Assembly (NCBI RefSeq): GCF_003316845.1
Contig: NZ_QMIK01000004.1
Span: 186,001 to 250,000 of the forward strand
Source of the DNA: Cognataquiflexum aquatile
Lineage (GTDB): Bacteria > Bacteroidota > Bacteroidia > Cytophagales > Cyclobacteriaceae
Length of the DNA: 64,000 nucleotides
Direction: 5' to 3'
Positions 45,058-53,815 of the stretch are shown here, one piece after another (within the stretch, counting starts at the first letter, position 1; each line of letters starts with the position of its first letter). Position numbers and translations under genes: made by a program. The notes below the pieces were generated by a model. That model made no database searches, was not told the origin of the DNA, and saw only the letters and a list, made by a program, of their open reading frames with translations.

Positions 45058-45513
45058 ATGAACAGCAATTCATTCAAACAAGTAGGCGTGTGGATAGACC
45101 ACTCTAAAGCACATTTTGTTGGATTCAATGATGGGAACACCGTTTTGATCGAGACAATTGAATCCCCTTTTGAAAGCATGAAGCGGGAAGTTGGGGAAGG
45201 AAGTGACAAAACAAGGTTCTCCTCCTCAAATCTCCATTCCTCCAACAATGAACACCGAAAGCATAATATTTCCCAAAAGGAACTCAATGAATATTACAAA
45301 ATGATGGAAACCAAACTTCATTCTTTTGATGATATTCTTCTGTTTGGTCCGGGTGTAGCCAAAGAACAAATGCGGAATCGCCTGCGCGAAAACAAATCTT
45401 TTGATGGAAAATGGCTATCTGTACAGACGAGTGATAAGCTTACCGATAACCAACTCTTGGCCTTTGTGAGGGATTTTTACATCAATGCCAATCCTGATTT
45501 CAAATCAGTCTGA
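45058..45513 (+). CDS. Hypothetical protein, possibly eRF1/pelota domain 3-like
   Basis: A 151-residue protein. The start VGVWIDHSKAHFVGF and the later block ILLFGPGVAKEQMRNRLRENKSFDGKWLSVQTSDKLTDNQLLAFVRDFY recall the third domain of eRF1/pelota and the bacterial baeRF families, which share an RNase-H-like core with an '(L/F)GPG.AKE' loop. The middle third is serine- and asparagine-rich and probably disordered. No signal peptide. The resemblance is from memory of the pattern and is not proven. The 3' end overlaps the next convergent gene by 14 bases. Confidence 0.75.
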   Translation: MNSNSFKQVGVWIDHSKAHFVGFNDGNTVLIETIESPFESMKREVGEGSDKTRFSSSNLHSSNNEHRKHNISQKELNEYYKMMETKLHSFDDILLFGPGVAKEQMRNRLRENKSFDGKWLSVQTSDKLTDNQLLAFVRDFYINANPDFKSV

Positions 45514-46294
45514 GAAAACCTTGCTTAATTTTACTTACTGCATCAAAGGAGTCGTCAATATTGAAGACTCCTTTTTGCATATCATGCCAATACCCATCGC
45601 CGCACTCGATAAAATGACCTTTTTGGGTTGGCTTTGACTCGGTTGCGATTCCATAATCATAGTCAGGTAAAAAAATGAAGGAAAGCAATTCTTTGGTTTG
45701 GTCCCAATCGGCTTCTTTGGTTTTTCCGTTCACAGTTGCCTCAATTTTTCTGATCGAAAATTTCACTGTCAAACTGATTTCGTTTACTTTTTCGTTTTCT
45801 CTGATCAGATAATGAAGAGTGAGAGGTGCTTCTTTTTTTGAGATTTCGTATATGGCCTGAATATAATCCTGAGAAAAAAACTGCCAATCTTCTTGGTTAA
45901 ATGGTACCGTCCGTACAATCTGACCGTGAGAATCTTTTGCAAGGAGTTTGATGCCACCTTCTTCGTCCAGCTTTTTATTGGACCATTTTGACTTGGCGTA
46001 AAGTTCCCTCAACGGTTTTTCCCACACTTTTGGAATTTCCCCCTGAAAATGATAATCATCATCCATGGTAAAACCCTCATTGAGAATTTCATCCTCAGAA
46101 ATCTCTTCGCGGTCTGTATACACCAAATCCAACTGGGTTTCTAGAAAATTCTTTCCAAAACCGATTTTTAACTTGAATATATGACTGTATGGCGGTGGCA
46201 TTACGCCTGAATCATATTCAATTTCGATTCTTGTCAGGTCTTCTGTTCTAAGATGCATGCTGTTTGGATTCAAATGAAGGATATTCTTAGTCAA
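45500..46294 (-). CDS. Hypothetical protein
   Basis: A 264-residue soluble, acidic protein that I do not recognise. It is rich in beta strands and charged residues and has no signal, transmembrane helix or nucleotide-binding motif. Possible starts are the ATG at 46294 and another at 46258 (MHLRTEDLTRIEI), the latter fitting the strand pattern equally well. It ends tail to tail with the preceding gene, overlapping by 14 bases. Confidence 0.75.
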   Translation of the reverse strand: MTKNILHLNPNSMHLRTEDLTRIEIEYDSGVMPPPYSHIFKLKIGFGKNFLETQLDLVYTDREEISEDEILNEGFTMDDDYHFQGEIPKVWEKPLRELYAKSKWSNKKLDEEGGIKLLAKDSHGQIVRTVPFNQEDWQFFSQDYIQAIYEISKKEAPLTLHYLIRENEKVNEISLTVKFSIRKIEATVNGKTKEADWDQTKELLSFIFLPDYDYGIATESKPTQKGHFIECGDGYWHDMQKGVFNIDDSFDAVSKIKQGFLRLI

Positions 46295-46426
46295 AATTAA
46301 GGGATTCTTTTGATTTTGAGTGTTTCGGTAAGAACCTCATGGGAATGGTGAAAGGTTCAATCGCAATTTCACCTCGTTTCAAACTTCATTTAACAAAGGT
46401 GATTCCACCGCTTTTTACCAAAATGG

Positions 46427-47629
46427 TCACATCAATATTGCTTTATTTTCAAAACCGGATTTGAGTTGGATATATTTTTTGAGATCTGAATGGAGAATTT
46501 CTGTCAACTCAGATTCATTTTCCTCAGAAGTTTCGGTAAATAAAAACCCGAAAACTCCAAACCTGTCCAAGTCGATTTTTCTGAGGTGCAGCGGGTTTTC
46601 AAAATCTGAGAGGAGCGCATCATAATCAAATCCTGCGATTTCTTGAGGCTCAAATCCGGTCGTATTGTCCAAAAGGATTAAACTGTATTTTTTCCCTTTT
46701 CTGGTTTTGAATATAGATTCCCAATCCGGCTTTTTGGAATAAAAGAAATGTTCATACGAATTGATTCCATAAGCAAACCATGACAGGTCTCCCGTCGTGC
46801 ACCATCCTCCAAATCTCATTGGATTGACTTCAATGGGAAAAAATTTTCCCTCGTCGTCTATCCGAATTTCAATATGCAAAGGGAAATTTCTGAGTTTTAC
46901 TTTTGACCCAATAACACCGAGAAAGTCCAAAATAGGACTTTGAAGTTTTTGGATGATATCGGGAGAACTTGAATAAACCCGGTCGCTGACGTCGTTTTCT
47001 GAGGTGAAAACATGGTTCAGGATGTTTAGAATCACGGGATTACCTTCCCCATCAAAATAACAATCAAAAGCATATTCCTCGCCCCTGATGTATTGTTCGA
47101 TGATAAATTCGGTATTGTCGATGACCTCCTTGGGGTAGAGAGATTGGGTTCTGATGATGTCTTGTTCAATCTTTGCCACTGTGCCTGTCCACGCTTCGGG
47201 GCTGTCCACTTTGTATACTGCAATGCTGAAAAAACCCACTGCAGGTTTGATGATAAACGGAAATTTGAATCCGGAAACATCCATACTCCTCAGATTTTCC
47301 GCTGCCACAGCTTCGAAAAAGTAATCAGGATAGGCCGTTTTTATAAGGTTCCTAAACTTATACTTATTTTTGAAAAGGTCTATGATTTCGGGAAGATCCG
47401 TTCCTTGGGTATTTTGTTGGATCCAACTGATGCTGTTTTCCGAATTGGTATAAATAGGAGTGTGGGGATTATCCTTGAGAATGCGGGCCGCATCTTCCTC
47501 AGCCATCCAATTGATGGCTTTGTTGCCTCCAATTTGCTTTGCTTCTTTTGTGGCGATCACCGGGAATTTATTTTCAATAATCGTCTGTAGCAGAAAATCT
47601 GATACATAAGGGTAATCAAGCAGGATCAT
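46427..47629 (-). CDS. ATP-grasp domain enzyme
   Basis: A 400-residue protein with the ATP-grasp layout: an N-terminal pre-grasp region, then FPFIIKPAVGFFSIAVYKV (ATP-binding lysine and loop), FIIEQYIRGEEYAFDCYFDG, and a metal-binding end LHIEIRIDDEGKFFPIEVNPMRFGG with the Glu and Asn of the family. It would ligate a carboxylate to an amine or thiol using ATP. It lies in a minus-strand series after menE and a DUF2141 gene, which gives no clue to its substrate. Confidence 0.88.
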   Translation of the reverse strand: MILLDYPYVSDFLLQTIIENKFPVIATKEAKQIGGNKAINWMAEEDAARILKDNPHTPIYTNSENSISWIQQNTQGTDLPEIIDLFKNKYKFRNLIKTAYPDYFFEAVAAENLRSMDVSGFKFPFIIKPAVGFFSIAVYKVDSPEAWTGTVAKIEQDIIRTQSLYPKEVIDNTEFIIEQYIRGEEYAFDCYFDGEGNPVILNILNHVFTSENDVSDRVYSSSPDIIQKLQSPILDFLGVIGSKVKLRNFPLHIEIRIDDEGKFFPIEVNPMRFGGWCTTGDLSWFAYGINSYEHFFYSKKPDWESIFKTRKGKKYSLILLDNTTGFEPQEIAGFDYDALLSDFENPLHLRKIDLDRFGVFGFLFTETSEENESELTEILHSDLKKYIQLKSGFENKAILM

Positions 47630-47660
47630 TTTGAAAGGGTTTATTGACGCAAAGGTAATT

Positions 47661-48083
47661 TCATCTCAGTTTGATGCTGACATTATTTTTACCGGCGGTT
47701 ACTTTAAAGGCAGCTTTTTCAAATGAAGGCGGACCAAAAGTACCCATCGAATTGTTTGAAAAACCATATCCATCCCTTGGGATTCCAAATGAATTGGTTC
47801 TCAATTTGCCTGTGTTCTGACTGTCATGAAATACCGAAAGGGCATAAGTCCCTTCTGGAACAGCTCCAAAATCTATCACTGCCTTTCCATCTTTGATCTT
47901 GACTGAAGCACTTTTGAAGGCTTTAGCTTCATCATCAGGAAAGCCTGCCTCACCTTTGAAAAGCAATACCCTGACTAATCCCTGGTCGTTTTTGACGCGG
48001 GTGACCTGAAGGGAAAGTGTTGTCGGATTTTGATTGACAAGGAATAATGCGGACATGGTCAAAAATAGAATTAGCAGTTTCAT
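47661..48083 (-). CDS. Exported DUF2141 protein
   Basis: A 140-residue protein with a signal peptide (MKLLILFLTMSALFLVNQ) and the DUF2141 pattern: VRVLLFKGEAGFPDD, GTYALSVFHDSQNTGKLRTNSFGIPRDGYGFSNN and GPPSFEKAAFKVTAG. It should be a small periplasmic or secreted beta-sandwich of unknown function. Its ATG overlaps the menE stop by four bases. Confidence 0.9.
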   Translation of the reverse strand: MKLLILFLTMSALFLVNQNPTTLSLQVTRVKNDQGLVRVLLFKGEAGFPDDEAKAFKSASVKIKDGKAVIDFGAVPEGTYALSVFHDSQNTGKLRTNSFGIPRDGYGFSNNSMGTFGPPSFEKAAFKVTAGKNNVSIKLR

Positions 48084-49156
48084 TTTGTGGATTTAATGGT
48101 TTCTGATTTATTGATTTTGCCGGAAGGGGTTTTAACAAATTCCTTAACGAAGATGACTTCTTTTGGGATTTGGTATTTGTGGACCAAGTCGGAAATGGAA
48201 TACAGCAATTTTCCTGCCTTTTCATTATCTGTCTGGTTGGATCCGATGACCAAGACCAATTTTTGACCCAACTTCTCGTCATCCAGTCCGAAAAGAAAAA
48301 ACGCTACCTTTCCATAATAGGCTTCAATAGTAGGAGCAATTTGGGACTCCAAGATTTCCGGTTGGATTTTGAACCCGCCGGAATTGATGGTGAAATCTGA
48401 TCTCCCGATCCACAAGAAATGCTTCTCATCCACGATATCTACCAAGTCATTGGTCTGCAACCTTTTTTCTTTTGCCATTGGCGCTTCTATCCAAAGCCTT
48501 TTGTCCAGATCTACACCAATGGTTACCCCGGGAAGTGTTTCATAAACCAACTCAGTTCCTGCTATTTTGGCCAAAGCAATATGGGAAACGGTCTCTGTCA
48601 TCCCGTAAGTCTGGAAAGAAGAAATCTTTTCCTTCGAAAGAAATTCAAGAAGTGATATAGGAGAAGGTGCTCCGCCGATCAGAAGAGTTTTGATTTTTCT
48701 CAGTTTTTGGAGGGAGGGGTTTTGAGAAAGGCATGCAGCCACCTGTATCGGGACCATGGCCACAAAGTCAAACGCGCCATCCACCCATTCTTCTTCGAGA
48801 GGATTTTCTTTTGGCTTTGTCAATATCAGGTTCGCATCCCACATCATTGCCCTCACCAACATCATTTTGCCAGCTATCATTTGGGTATTGAGGCAGCATA
48901 GCAAGCGGGGATTTTTTGCAATCCCGAAGAATTTTCCGGTAGCTGTTGCTGAAATCTCCATTTGTCTCCTGTCTACAGCAATGGTCTTTGGGATTCCGGT
49001 CGAACCGGAGGTTTGGAGCAAAAAGGAATCCTGCCCGTGCAGCCAACTTTGGCAAAAGTGAAGTGATTCATTAAAATAAGCATCCGCTTCCTCCCAATTG
49101 CCTTGTTGGATTTGGTCAAAAGTGTACGCATTTTTTTCAAGAATGATTTTTCCCAT
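48080..49156 (-). CDS. menE: o-Succinylbenzoate-CoA ligase (AMP-binding enzyme)
   Basis: A 358-residue acyl-CoA synthetase. The P-loop is LLQTSGSTGIPKTIAVDRRQM, the A5 motif QTYGMTETVSHIALA, the A7 motif WIGRSDFTINSGGFKIQPE and the A10 lysine region PKEVIFVKEFVKTPSGKINK. The shortened N-terminal domain is typical of MenE in Bacteroidota. It activates o-succinylbenzoate for menaquinone synthesis. Its divergent partner is menB, 81 bases away, which supports the assignment. The ATG at 49156 (MGKIILEKN) is chosen. Confidence 0.9.
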   Translation of the reverse strand: MGKIILEKNAYTFDQIQQGNWEEADAYFNESLHFCQSWLHGQDSFLLQTSGSTGIPKTIAVDRRQMEISATATGKFFGIAKNPRLLCCLNTQMIAGKMMLVRAMMWDANLILTKPKENPLEEEWVDGAFDFVAMVPIQVAACLSQNPSLQKLRKIKTLLIGGAPSPISLLEFLSKEKISSFQTYGMTETVSHIALAKIAGTELVYETLPGVTIGVDLDKRLWIEAPMAKEKRLQTNDLVDIVDEKHFLWIGRSDFTINSGGFKIQPEILESQIAPTIEAYYGKVAFFLFGLDDEKLGQKLVLVIGSNQTDNEKAGKLLYSISDLVHKYQIPKEVIFVKEFVKTPSGKINKSETIKSTK

Positions 49157-49237
49157 TGTAAAGCATTGCCTTTTCAAAAATCAACAAAATTCCTTTAAGG
49201 CTGTTATCTTGCGTAAAATAATTAAACCAAAAATAGC

Positions 49238-50077
49238 ATGGAGATCAATTGGAAAACCGCTAAGGAATACGAAGACATAACCTATAAAAAATGTGATGGC
49301 GTGGCAAGAATTGCTTTTAACAGGCCTGAGGTAAGGAACGCTTTCCGTCCAAAAACCACCAAAGAACTTTATGATGCTTTTTATGACGCCCAAGAGGATA
49401 CATCAATAGGAGTAATTTTGCTTTCTGCAGAGGGACCTTCACCAAAAGACGGCATTTATTCATTTTGCTCTGGTGGTGACCAAAGGGCTCGTGGTCAGCA
49501 AGGGTATGTCGGAGAGGATGGCTACCACCGATTGAATATTCTGGAAGTTCAGCGTTTGATCCGGTTTATGCCAAAAGTCGTCATAGCCGTTGTTCCCGGT
49601 TGGGCGGTAGGAGGAGGACATAGCCTGCATGTGGTCTGTGACCTGACTTTGGCGAGTAAAGAACATGCCATTTTTAAGCAGACCGATGCGGATGTGACGA
49701 GTTTTGATGGTGGATATGGTTCGGCGTACCTTGCCAAAATGGTGGGACAGAAGAAAGCCCGCGAGATATTTTTCCTCGGCAGAAACTATTCTGCACAGGA
49801 TGCCTATGAAATGGGAATGGTCAATGCCGTGATTCCACATGCCGAATTGGAGGCTACCGCCTATGAATGGGCACAGGAAATATTAGCCAAATCCCCAACA
49901 TCCATCAAAATGTTGAAGTTTGCGATGAACCTGACGGATGACGGTATGGTCGGGCAGCAGGTTTTTGCAGGGGAAGCCACGAGGTTGGCCTACGGCACAG
50001 AGGAAGCAAAAGAGGGAAGAAATGCCTTTTTGGAAAAGAGAAAACCGAATTTCAAAGACATCAAATGGATCCCTTAA
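49238..50077 (+). CDS. menB: 1,4-Dihydroxy-2-naphthoyl-CoA synthase
   Basis: A 279-residue crotonase-family enzyme that closes the second ring of the menaquinone headgroup. It carries AFNRPEVRNAFRP, the oxyanion-hole segment FCSGGDQRARGQQGYVGEDGYHRLN, the catalytic TDADVTSFDGGYGSAYLAKMVGQKKARE and the C-terminal KPNFKDIKWIP. All are specific for MenB rather than generic enoyl-CoA hydratases. The -7-like TATCTTGCG at 49205 lies 33 bases upstream. Its end overlaps the next gene. Confidence 0.95.
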   Translation: MEINWKTAKEYEDITYKKCDGVARIAFNRPEVRNAFRPKTTKELYDAFYDAQEDTSIGVILLSAEGPSPKDGIYSFCSGGDQRARGQQGYVGEDGYHRLNILEVQRLIRFMPKVVIAVVPGWAVGGGHSLHVVCDLTLASKEHAIFKQTDADVTSFDGGYGSAYLAKMVGQKKAREIFFLGRNYSAQDAYEMGMVNAVIPHAELEATAYEWAQEILAKSPTSIKMLKFAMNLTDDGMVGQQVFAGEATRLAYGTEEAKEGRNAFLEKRKPNFKDIKWIP

Positions 50078-50919
50078 TGAAACATCTGGAGACAAGTTAT
50101 ACGACTCATGATGGCTTGAAGCTTTACCTTCAGGCTTGGATGCCGGAATTACCAAAAGCAGCTGTTCTGATAGTTCATGGTTTGGGTGAGCATTCTTCCA
50201 GGTATGCCCATTTGGCCAAAAAGCTTGTGGATAAAGATATTGCGGTCTTTACCTTCGATGGGAGGGGACATGGCAAATCCTGTCTTCCTAAGCCGGATGC
50301 CTACTTTTCCGATCATGAGGATTACCTCAAAGACATCGATGCTTTATTCGGAAAAGTAAAAACTTACGTGCCCAATGTCCCTGCATTTATTTTTGGACAC
50401 AGTATGGGTGGCGGATTGGTTGCCGCCTATGTGTTGAAATACCAGCCAAATGCAAAAGGGATTGTCCTAAGTGCCGCAGCTTTGAAGCCTGCAGATGATG
50501 TCTCCAAATTACTTATTGCAGCTTCTTCAGTGGTGAGTAAAATAGCTCCAAGATTAAAGGTATTGAAATTGGATAGCAGCAAAGTTTCGCACGATCCTGC
50601 AGAAGTAAGAAAATATGATGAAGATCCTTTGAATTACCATGAAGCGATTCCTGCCAGGACAGGCTACGAATTGCTCAGGATGATGAGGGAAATAGAACAA
50701 AAAGCCAGTCAATTCAAACTTCCGGTACTTTTGCTTCACGGGACCGGTGATATGCTTACCAATCCAAAAGGATCAGAGGAGTTTTTTGGGAAAATTTCAT
50801 CCCATGATAAATCCTTTAACAAATATCCAGGCCTTTTCCATGAACTGGTCAATGAATATGAAAAGGAGGAAATCATGGGAGATATTGTCAAGTGGATTGA
50901 GGAGAGGGTGGATGCTTAA
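50065..50919 (+). CDS. Alpha/beta hydrolase, monoglyceride lipase-like
   Basis: A 284-residue serine hydrolase of the Hydrolase_4 (lysophospholipase/monoglyceride lipase) group: HGLGEHSSRYAHLAKKL oxyanion strand, DGRGHGKS, nucleophile elbow GHSMGGGLVAAY, Asp in LLHGTGDMLTNPKGS and His in GLFHELVNE. It starts within the last codons of menB. A MenH-type role is conceivable from its position, but the sequence fits glycerolipid hydrolysis better. Confidence 0.88.
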   Translation: MDPLMKHLETSYTTHDGLKLYLQAWMPELPKAAVLIVHGLGEHSSRYAHLAKKLVDKDIAVFTFDGRGHGKSCLPKPDAYFSDHEDYLKDIDALFGKVKTYVPNVPAFIFGHSMGGGLVAAYVLKYQPNAKGIVLSAAALKPADDVSKLLIAASSVVSKIAPRLKVLKLDSSKVSHDPAEVRKYDEDPLNYHEAIPARTGYELLRMMREIEQKASQFKLPVLLLHGTGDMLTNPKGSEEFFGKISSHDKSFNKYPGLFHELVNEYEKEEIMGDIVKWIEERVDA

Positions 50920-50960
50920 ATCTTGGATAAAGATTATTGGTTAATACGGTAAGAAGAAAA

Positions 50961-50993
50961 AGGTAAGAGGTGGAAACCGATTACCTCTTACCT
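50961..50993. repeat. Inverted repeat of AGGTAAGAGGT between convergent genes
   Basis: AGGTAAGAGGT and ACCTCTTACCT form a perfect 11-bp stem with an 11-base loop, followed by further TACCT-type units to about 51018. It could end transcription of the hydrolase gene; it also resembles the low-complexity tracts elsewhere in the window. Confidence 0.6.
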
Positions 50994-51031
50994 TTAACCA
51001 CTTACCTTTTACCTCTAATCTTTCCCCTTTT

Positions 51032-51835
51032 TCACTTGATCACCAAAAGTGGCACGTGGGTATGGTAAGCCATCTCCAGACTCGTGCTTCTGTTGAATAG
51101 GTATTCAAAAAATGATTTGTTTTTGTAAAACATAACCAAAATAGATCCCGGATTTTTTTTGAGATAAGATTCTATACCGGAGTTGACATCAGAAGATTCT
51201 TCTACAACAAAGCTGATTTTCTCATTTTTATACTTTTCCTTAAGCACATCCTCGAGCCCTATCAATCCAATTTCCTTCTCAAAACTATCTTCGGTTTTGA
51301 CATGAAAAAATTCATAAGGTAGGCTCATGTGGCCGGTTAGTTTAAACAATAAATTGAAGAATTTTTCCTCCTCCTTATCCAGTTCAAGGCCTATGGAGAA
51401 TTTAGTCCAGTTCTCCCATTTTGAATTTTGGGGAACTGCCAGAACCGGAACTTTACTTTCTTTGATGACATGTCCCGTGTTTGAACCCATTAGGGCTTTT
51501 TTTATACCTCCTGCACCTTGTGTTCCCATGATGATCAAGTCAAATTCCTCTCTGTATGCGAGTGCTGTTACTGCTGAAGCTATGGCACCTTGGACAATCC
51601 TGAATTCAGTTTCAATTCCAAGCGCTGTAACTTCTTTCGCAGATTTTTTTAGAGCTTTTCTCGCATCTGATTCTATTTGATTGACGATTTCTGTGGCTTG
51701 GGCTGCGAAATCATACACGGCATAAAAGGCAAACATCAACGTTATAGAAGCCTTTTCCTTTAAGGCGATTTTTGTTGCAAAATCCAATGCATTGTTTGCA
51801 TTGTCTGAAAAGTCGGTGGGAACAAGAATTTTCAT
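51032..51835 (-). CDS. Tandem universal stress protein (UspA)
   Basis: A 267-residue protein with two Usp domains. The first is complete: MKILVPTDFSDNANNALDFA, and the ATP-binding-type loop IMGTQGAGGIKKALMGSNTGHVIKESKVPVLAVP. The second (residues ~150-267) is degenerate but ends with FEYLFNRSTSLEMAYHTHVPLLVIK. The first domain probably binds ATP (G-2x-G-9x-G pattern). Likely stress-responsive; the target is unknown. Confidence 0.92.
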   Translation of the reverse strand: MKILVPTDFSDNANNALDFATKIALKEKASITLMFAFYAVYDFAAQATEIVNQIESDARKALKKSAKEVTALGIETEFRIVQGAIASAVTALAYREEFDLIIMGTQGAGGIKKALMGSNTGHVIKESKVPVLAVPQNSKWENWTKFSIGLELDKEEEKFFNLLFKLTGHMSLPYEFFHVKTEDSFEKEIGLIGLEDVLKEKYKNEKISFVVEESSDVNSGIESYLKKNPGSILVMFYKNKSFFEYLFNRSTSLEMAYHTHVPLLVIK

Positions 51836-51935
51836 GGCCATGTCAGGTTAGGGTTTAGCTATTGTTAGCTTTATGGGCTTTTATTTGGTCTCAATTTAAG
51901 AGAATTTAAAAAACAAAAAGCTGATATTCATCAGT

Positions 51936-52541
51936 TTATAGTTTGATTTTTTCCCCAACCAATCTGATAACATGTGCCTCACCGACGTGACCGACGCCTT
52001 CATTCAGTTGGATTATCCCGTCAAATTCGATTTCCCATTTTAGGTTTTTAAAAATTGATTTTAAACTTGAAAGTTCATAAAGCATATCAAGATTTTTTGG
52101 ACCTCCTGATTGGTATTGGAGCTGCTTTTTACCAAAACCTTCAATAATCATTTTGCCTCCCGCTTTCAAGGCTTTCTCAAATTTGGAATAAACTTCAGCC
52201 AATATTTCTTTTGGCAGGTGAAAATACACCAAAGCAACCACATCAAAAGATTCCGGTTCGGGTATATACACCAAAGCATCACATTCATGGTATTCGATCC
52301 GAAGTCCTAATTTTTCGGCTTTTTGTAAACAATGTTTTTTGGCGGTTTCACTTTGGTCAATGGCTGTCACCTGCCAACCCATAGAAGCAGCATAAAGGGC
52401 ATTCCTGCCTTCTCCCTCTCCCGGAAAAAGGATTTTGCCGGCTGGCGTCGAATCGATATATGATTTTACAAACTCATTAGGATGCTCTCCATATAAATTA
52501 GGAGTTTGAGAAAACTTTTCATTCCAGAAAATATTGTCCAT
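51936..52541 (-). CDS. SAM-dependent methyltransferase (TehB/tellurite-resistance-like)
   Basis: A 201-residue class I methyltransferase. Motif I is ILFPGEGEGRNALYAASMGWQVTAIDQSETA, motif II is in FDVVALVYFHLP and motif III in LKAGGKMIIEGFG. The N-terminal FWNEKFSQTPNLYGEHPNEFV matches TehB-like and thiol methyltransferase relatives. Substrate cannot be read. Confidence 0.9.
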   Translation of the reverse strand: MDNIFWNEKFSQTPNLYGEHPNEFVKSYIDSTPAGKILFPGEGEGRNALYAASMGWQVTAIDQSETAKKHCLQKAEKLGLRIEYHECDALVYIPEPESFDVVALVYFHLPKEILAEVYSKFEKALKAGGKMIIEGFGKKQLQYQSGGPKNLDMLYELSSLKSIFKNLKWEIEFDGIIQLNEGVGHVGEAHVIRLVGEKIKL

Positions 52542-52679
52542 TTATAGTTTTTGCTCAAATAACTCCAAATATTTTCATGAGTTCTGAAATTAAAGGTACT
52601 TTTTCAGATTAAAATCATGAATAAATGTAACATTCGTCACATTTTTATGTGGTTGTTGTGATTACTTTTGAATTGTAAT

Positions 52680-52893
52680 AATAAGACAGTTAATATTTCA
52701 GACCCAGAGTTTAGGGTTTTTGAGAACTGGTCTTAGCTATTTCCGAATAAGTTAATTGGAATTCTAAGTTGGTCAAAAAAAAGTAAGCTTGGGAAAAAGG
52801 TGAAAATCCCTCCAAGCCGAAAACAAAGATAATTAGTTGTGGTTTATGGGAGTATCGAAAGAGGGCAATCATGTGGATTGTCCTTTTTCTTTT
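52680..52893 (+). promoter_or_regulatory. Structured 5' leader, candidate riboswitch or attenuator
   Basis: A hairpin closed by GCTTGG/CCAAGC (about 52793-52823) presents GGGAAAAAGGTGAAAATCCC. The order GGGAA, three bases, GGTGaAAaTCC resembles the core of cobalamin riboswitches, but the CCGCnACTG part is only weakly matched (CCGAAAAC). After it, GGGCAATC/GATTGTCC and TTTTTCTTTT form a terminator just before the gene. Leader plus terminator supports regulated read-through; the ligand is uncertain. Confidence 0.4.
52864..52893 (+). terminator. Terminator 20 bases before the sterol-desaturase start
   Basis: GGGCAATC / GATTGTCC (one G-U pair) with a short loop and TTTTTCTTTT. No gene ends upstream on this strand, so it must act within the leader. 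Confidence 0.65.
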
Positions 52894-52912
52894 AAATGAA
52901 AAAAGCTAGAAT

Positions 52913-53815
52913 ATGGAATTGGAGAAATACATCAAAATCATCGGGGATTCCTACTATGGTTATTGGAATTACCTCATCAGCGAAATGTTTTACCCTTCCT
53001 GGCACAATTACTTTTGGTGGTTATTGGGACTATCGGTTGGGGTTTGGTTATTGGAGATTTTTCGCCCTTGGAGGGAAAACCAGTCAGTCTTCAGAAAGGA
53101 TTTTTGGCTGGACGGATTTTATATGTTTTTCAACTATTTCCTATTTTCCCTGATCGCCTACAATGCCATTTCCAATGTTGCGGTAGAAGCATTCAATGAC
53201 TTCTTGGGATTATTCGGGATTGAAAATATGGTGGCCTTACATATTGAAACCTGGCCAAGATGGTCCCAATTTTTGCTGTTATTCTTGGTTGCGGATTTTA
53301 TTCAATGGAATGTCCACAGGGTATTGCATAGGGTTCCGATCCTTTGGGAGTTCCATAAAGTCCATCACTCTGTGGAAGAAATGGGTTTTGCGGCACATTT
53401 GAGATTCCATTGGATGGAAACCATCCTTTACAAATCTGCCCAGTATATCCCTTTGGCAATGATTGGCTTTGGTCTGGAAGACTTCTTTATCGTGCATATC
53501 TTCACCACGGCCATCGGTCATCTCAACCATGCCAACCTGAGAATCACCTATGGTCCGCTGAAATATATTCTAAATAATCCCATCATGCATTTATGGCATC
53601 ATGTGAAAGTTTTGCCAAAAGACAGGCCTTACGGAGTCAATTACGGCATCACCCTCAGTGTTTGGGATTACCTTTTTGGTACCAATTATATTCCCCATGA
53701 AGGCAGAGATGAACCATTGGGTTTTGAAGGAATGGAAGAATTTCCCAAGACTTTCTTCCAACAGATCACTTACCCTTTTATAAAGAAAAAGCAACATGAA
53801 AGCAACCCTCAATAA
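52913..53815 (+). CDS. Sterol desaturase/fatty acid hydroxylase family protein
   Basis: A 300-residue integral membrane di-iron oxygenase. The histidine clusters are H135xxxH139 (HRVLHR), H148xxH151H152 (FHKVHHS) and HLWHH near residue 228, with further histidines at HLNHAN. Several hydrophobic helices surround them. Substrates in this family are sterols, carotenoids, fatty acids or ether lipids; bacterial members of this length are mostly unassigned. The next gene's start lies inside its 3' end (20-base overlap), so they are probably translated together. Confidence 0.92.
   Translation: MELEKYIKIIGDSYYGYWNYLISEMFYPSWHNYFWWLLGLSVGVWLLEIFRPWRENQSVFRKDFWLDGFYMFFNYFLFSLIAYNAISNVAVEAFNDFLGLFGIENMVALHIETWPRWSQFLLLFLVADFIQWNVHRVLHRVPILWEFHKVHHSVEEMGFAAHLRFHWMETILYKSAQYIPLAMIGFGLEDFFIVHIFTTAIGHLNHANLRITYGPLKYILNNPIMHLWHHVKVLPKDRPYGVNYGITLSVWDYLFGTNYIPHEGRDEPLGFEGMEEFPKTFFQQITYPFIKKKQHESNPQ

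Larger units (their letters stand above)
52542..52912 (+). other. 371-base gap holding the leader of the sterol-desaturase gene
   Basis: No gene. TACTTTTG at 52663-52670 matches the -7 consensus; a transcript starting near 52677 would have a leader of about 235 bases. That leader contains a hairpin with a conserved-looking loop (52793-52823) and a terminator (52864-52893), described separately. Confidence 0.55.

Noticed and set aside
50065-50919. MenH assignment for the hydrolase after menB
   Set aside because: The sequence follows the monoglyceride lipase pattern (HGLGEHS, GHSMGGG, HGTGDMLT) and is better explained as a lipase; position alone is not enough.
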